Assembly: GCA_004297635.1 (NCBI GenBank)
Contig: SCUQ01000491.1
Coordinates: forward strand, 1-5,455
DNA: 5,455 nucleotides
Reading direction: 5' to 3'
Source: Rhizorhabdus sp.
Lineage (GTDB): Bacteria > Pseudomonadota > Alphaproteobacteria > Sphingomonadales > Sphingomonadaceae
A program made the position numbers and the translations under genes. Within the stretch, counting starts at the first letter, position 1. Each line of letters begins with the position of its first letter. The notes under the pieces were generated by a model. It did not search any database. It was not told where the DNA came from and saw nothing but the letters and a program-made list of their open reading frames with translations. Positions 4,008 through 5,455 of this stretch are shown here, in pieces.

Positions 4008-4787
4008 TCACGCTGGAACGGACGGCGCCTGCTCCATCGGGACCTTGCCCTGCTGCATCTGCATGGCGAACACATCGCGAATCAGAGAGAGGGAGAAGAG
4101 ATGCGCGTAGATCAGCGGCAGCAGGCCGCTCTGCGTCATCTTGCGCAGGACATCGCCGCGCAATTCCTTCAGCCGATCCTCGGCGACGATCTGGAAGCCG
4201 CGATATATGAACGGCTTGCCGCCGCCCTCCTGCTCGATGGTGACCTCGCCGTCGGTCAGCAGCTTGTTCTGGACGAGCTCCTGCACGAACTGATTGGTCT
4301 GCATGCCCGACTGCTCGAACTGCTCGCAGAAGGAGAGGGTGTTCTTGGTAGCATCGGACGGTTCGGTGCCCTCGAACAGCGGCACGCCGTCCTCGAACTC
4401 TCCGAGGATGCCCGCAGTGCCATCGAAGCAGAGCGACAGATCGTCGCTGTCGGGCCGCAGGCGCGCCAGCATGAACGGGTAGCGGCGAACATAGGCGGGC
4501 ACATAGATATTGCTTGTCGGCATGCCATTTTCGTCGGTGAAGACATTGGCGCCCTCGTTCAGCCCAAACAGCGCCAGCGGCACGGGATCGGCACCCGCAG
4601 AGAAGACGATCGGGTAGAAACGCTGCGCGGGGATGAATTCCTCGATCGTCAGCGGTACGGCATGTGCCTTCGCGAAGAACTCCGCCTTGTCGAGATTGCG
4701 GGCTTTCCAGGTCGCATGGACCTGGCTCGATAGCGGCTGCAGATCATTGTAGAAAAGGGGCAGGGCGTTGGCCGGGGCGCTCGCCAT
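4008..4787 (-). CDS. SapC-family protein
   Basis: The 259-residue protein matches the SapC family (Pfam SapC). It has FYPIVFSAGADPVPLALFGL (57-76) followed by a NEGANVF segment, YVPAYVRRYPF (95-105), a C120-x-D region leading to PLF near 138, RGFQIVAEDRLKEL (196-209) and a hydrophobic C-terminal helix GLLPLIYAHLFSLSLI (221-236). There is no signal peptide or membrane segment, so a cytoplasmic protein is expected. SapC was named for genes near S-layer secretion systems in Campylobacter. Its biochemical role is unknown, and in sphingomonads and Caulobacter homologues often lie near TonB-dependent receptors and flavin-dependent halogenase-like genes. An AGGAGA ribosome site (4800-4795) lies 7 bases before the ATG. 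An FAD-linked oxidase gene ends 62 bases upstream on the same strand, suggesting one operon. Confidence 0.93.
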   Translation of the reverse strand: MASAPANALPLFYNDLQPLSSQVHATWKARNLDKAEFFAKAHAVPLTIEEFIPAQRFYPIVFSAGADPVPLALFGLNEGANVFTDENGMPTSNIYVPAYVRRYPFMLARLRPDSDDLSLCFDGTAGILGEFEDGVPLFEGTEPSDATKNTLSFCEQFEQSGMQTNQFVQELVQNKLLTDGEVTIEQEGGGKPFIYRGFQIVAEDRLKELRGDVLRKMTQSGLLPLIYAHLFSLSLIRDVFAMQMQQGKVPMEQAPSVPA

Positions 4788-4816
4788 GGGGCAATCTCCT
4801 GAAGGTGGCGGGATCG

Positions 4817-4831
4817 GGGCCGATGCGGCCC
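4817..4831. other. intercistronic hairpin between the oxidase and sapC
   Basis: GGGCCG (4817-4822) and CGGCCC (4826-4831) form a perfect 6-base stem with a 3-base loop in the 62-base gap between the oxidase stop and the sapC start. No U-tract follows on the minus strand, so it is not an intrinsic terminator. In the mRNA it could stabilise the upstream 3' end or set the expression ratio of the two genes. This role is inference. Confidence 0.35.
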
Positions 4832-4849
4832 GGATGCTGCCGCCGCCGT

Positions 4850-5455
4850 CTATTGACCCTTGCCTTCCGGCGCAAGGGGAACAAGCTTTCCGGGGTTCAT
4901 GATGCCCAGCGGATCCAGCGCCTGCTTGATAGCCCGCAGCGCTGTCAGCCGCACCGGATCAGTAAGCCGTGCGAACTCCGCAAGCTTGGCCTGGCCGATG
5001 CCATGTTCGGCCGACAGCGAGCCGCCGACGGCCGCGACGAGATCGTGGACCAGCGCGCTCGCGACGGCGCCATGGGCCGCGATCCAGGCGTTCCGGTCGG
5101 CGCCGGTGGGGGGCAGAAGATTGAAATGGATATTGCCGTCGCCAAGATGGCCGAAGGCGATGATCCGCGCGCCGGGGAAGCTTTGTTCGACGCGATCGCG
5201 CTCCCGCTCCAGAAAGCTGGGCATTTCCGATACCGGCACCGATATGTCGTGCTTGAGCGACGGGCCGTCGATCTTCTCGGCATCCGAAATCGCCTCGCGC
5301 AGCGCCCACAGTGCTGCGGCCTGCGTTTCGTTCGCCGCGATCGTGGCATCCAGCACCAGGCCGTCCTCGATCGCGTCCGCCAGGCAGCGCTCGACCGCGC
5401 CCAGGGGATCACCGCCGCCCTCGGCGCCGACGGCCTCGATCAGCACGTTCCATGG
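4850..5455 (-). CDS. FAD-linked oxidase (D-2-hydroxyacid dehydrogenase type), C-terminal part
   Basis: The frame is open to the right edge and ends at a TAG, giving 201 residues. No start is assigned, because the frame continues past the GTG at 5446 to the edge as PWNVLIEA. Motifs in order (numbered from the edge) are LWALREAISDAEK (49-61), KHDISVP (68-74), FGHLGDGNIHFN (101-112), SAEHGIG (148-154) and DPLGIMNPGKL (181-191). These are the C-terminal cap signatures of the VAO-type FAD oxidases (Pfam FAD-oxidase_C), shared by D-2-hydroxyglutarate dehydrogenase, D-lactate dehydrogenase and GlcD. The His residues in the GHLGDGN-x-H and EHG motifs belong to the substrate and metal site. The FAD-binding PCMH domain should lie outside the window; full proteins have about 460-480 residues. 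The exact hydroxyacid cannot be told. The gene probably leads an operon with sapC 62 bases downstream. Confidence 0.93.
   Translation of the reverse strand, partial: PWNVLIEAVGAEGGGDPLGAVERCLADAIEDGLVLDATIAANETQAAALWALREAISDAEKIDGPSLKHDISVPVSEMPSFLERERDRVEQSFPGARIIAFGHLGDGNIHFNLLPPTGADRNAWIAAHGAVASALVHDLVAAVGGSLSAEHGIGQAKLAEFARLTDPVRLTALRAIKQALDPLGIMNPGKLVPLAPEGKGQ

Noticed and set aside
3748..4210. Plus-strand frames of 120 and 129 codons across the small RNA interval and the 3' end of sapC
   Set aside because: The composition is low-complexity and basic, no motif is seen, and the frames run through a terminator hairpin and the end of sapC.
4101..4733. 210-codon open frame on the plus strand opposite sapC
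   Set aside because: It mirrors the sapC codons, has no ribosome site or family motif, and sapC is well supported.
1..5455. CRISPR array, insertion sequence or integrase
   Set aside because: No regularly spaced direct repeats, transposase or recombinase motifs, or terminal inverted repeats were seen in the window.

Overview
The window looks like chromosomal DNA of a GC-rich alphaproteobacterium, most likely a sphingomonad. The basis is a near-canonical CpdR cell-cycle response regulator, a SapC-family protein, an N-formylglutamate amidohydrolase next to cpdR, and promoter-like sequences that resemble the alphaproteobacterial TTGAC / GCTA pattern. No species can be named from the sequence alone.

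Left part (1 to about 2130), accessory in character. A major facilitator superfamily (MFS) transporter runs off the left edge on the minus strand. It is AT-rich (about 46% GC by hand count over bases 1-300) and uses the rare Ile codon ATA heavily. Upstream of it lie about 880 bases with no intact gene. They hold a truncated N-terminus of a zinc/quinone-type medium-chain oxidoreductase on the minus strand. An intact IclR-family regulator then points the other way. This resembles the remains of a divergent regulator and catabolic/transport locus in which the enzyme has decayed. Two operator-like perfect inverted repeats sit at the two control regions (320-335 before the transporter, 1158-1172 before iclR). 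A REP-like repeat and a bidirectional terminator close this part.

Middle part (2133-3714), core genome. A tRNA-Val(GAC) gene with encoded CCA and cpdR lie on the minus strand. hutG-like N-formylglutamate amidohydrolase lies divergently on the plus strand, and its promoter suggests leaderless or almost leaderless translation.

Right part (3715-5455). On the minus strand an FAD-linked oxidase of the D-2-hydroxyacid dehydrogenase type (5' end outside the window) is followed after 62 bases by sapC, probably as one operon. Downstream of sapC there is what looks like a free-standing small RNA gene of about 109 nt. It has a promoter with 17-base spacing, a UUCG-capped hairpin, a C-rich single-stranded stretch complementary to Shine-Dalgarno sequences, and a strong intrinsic terminator. 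This is the most interesting candidate for something undescribed in the window.
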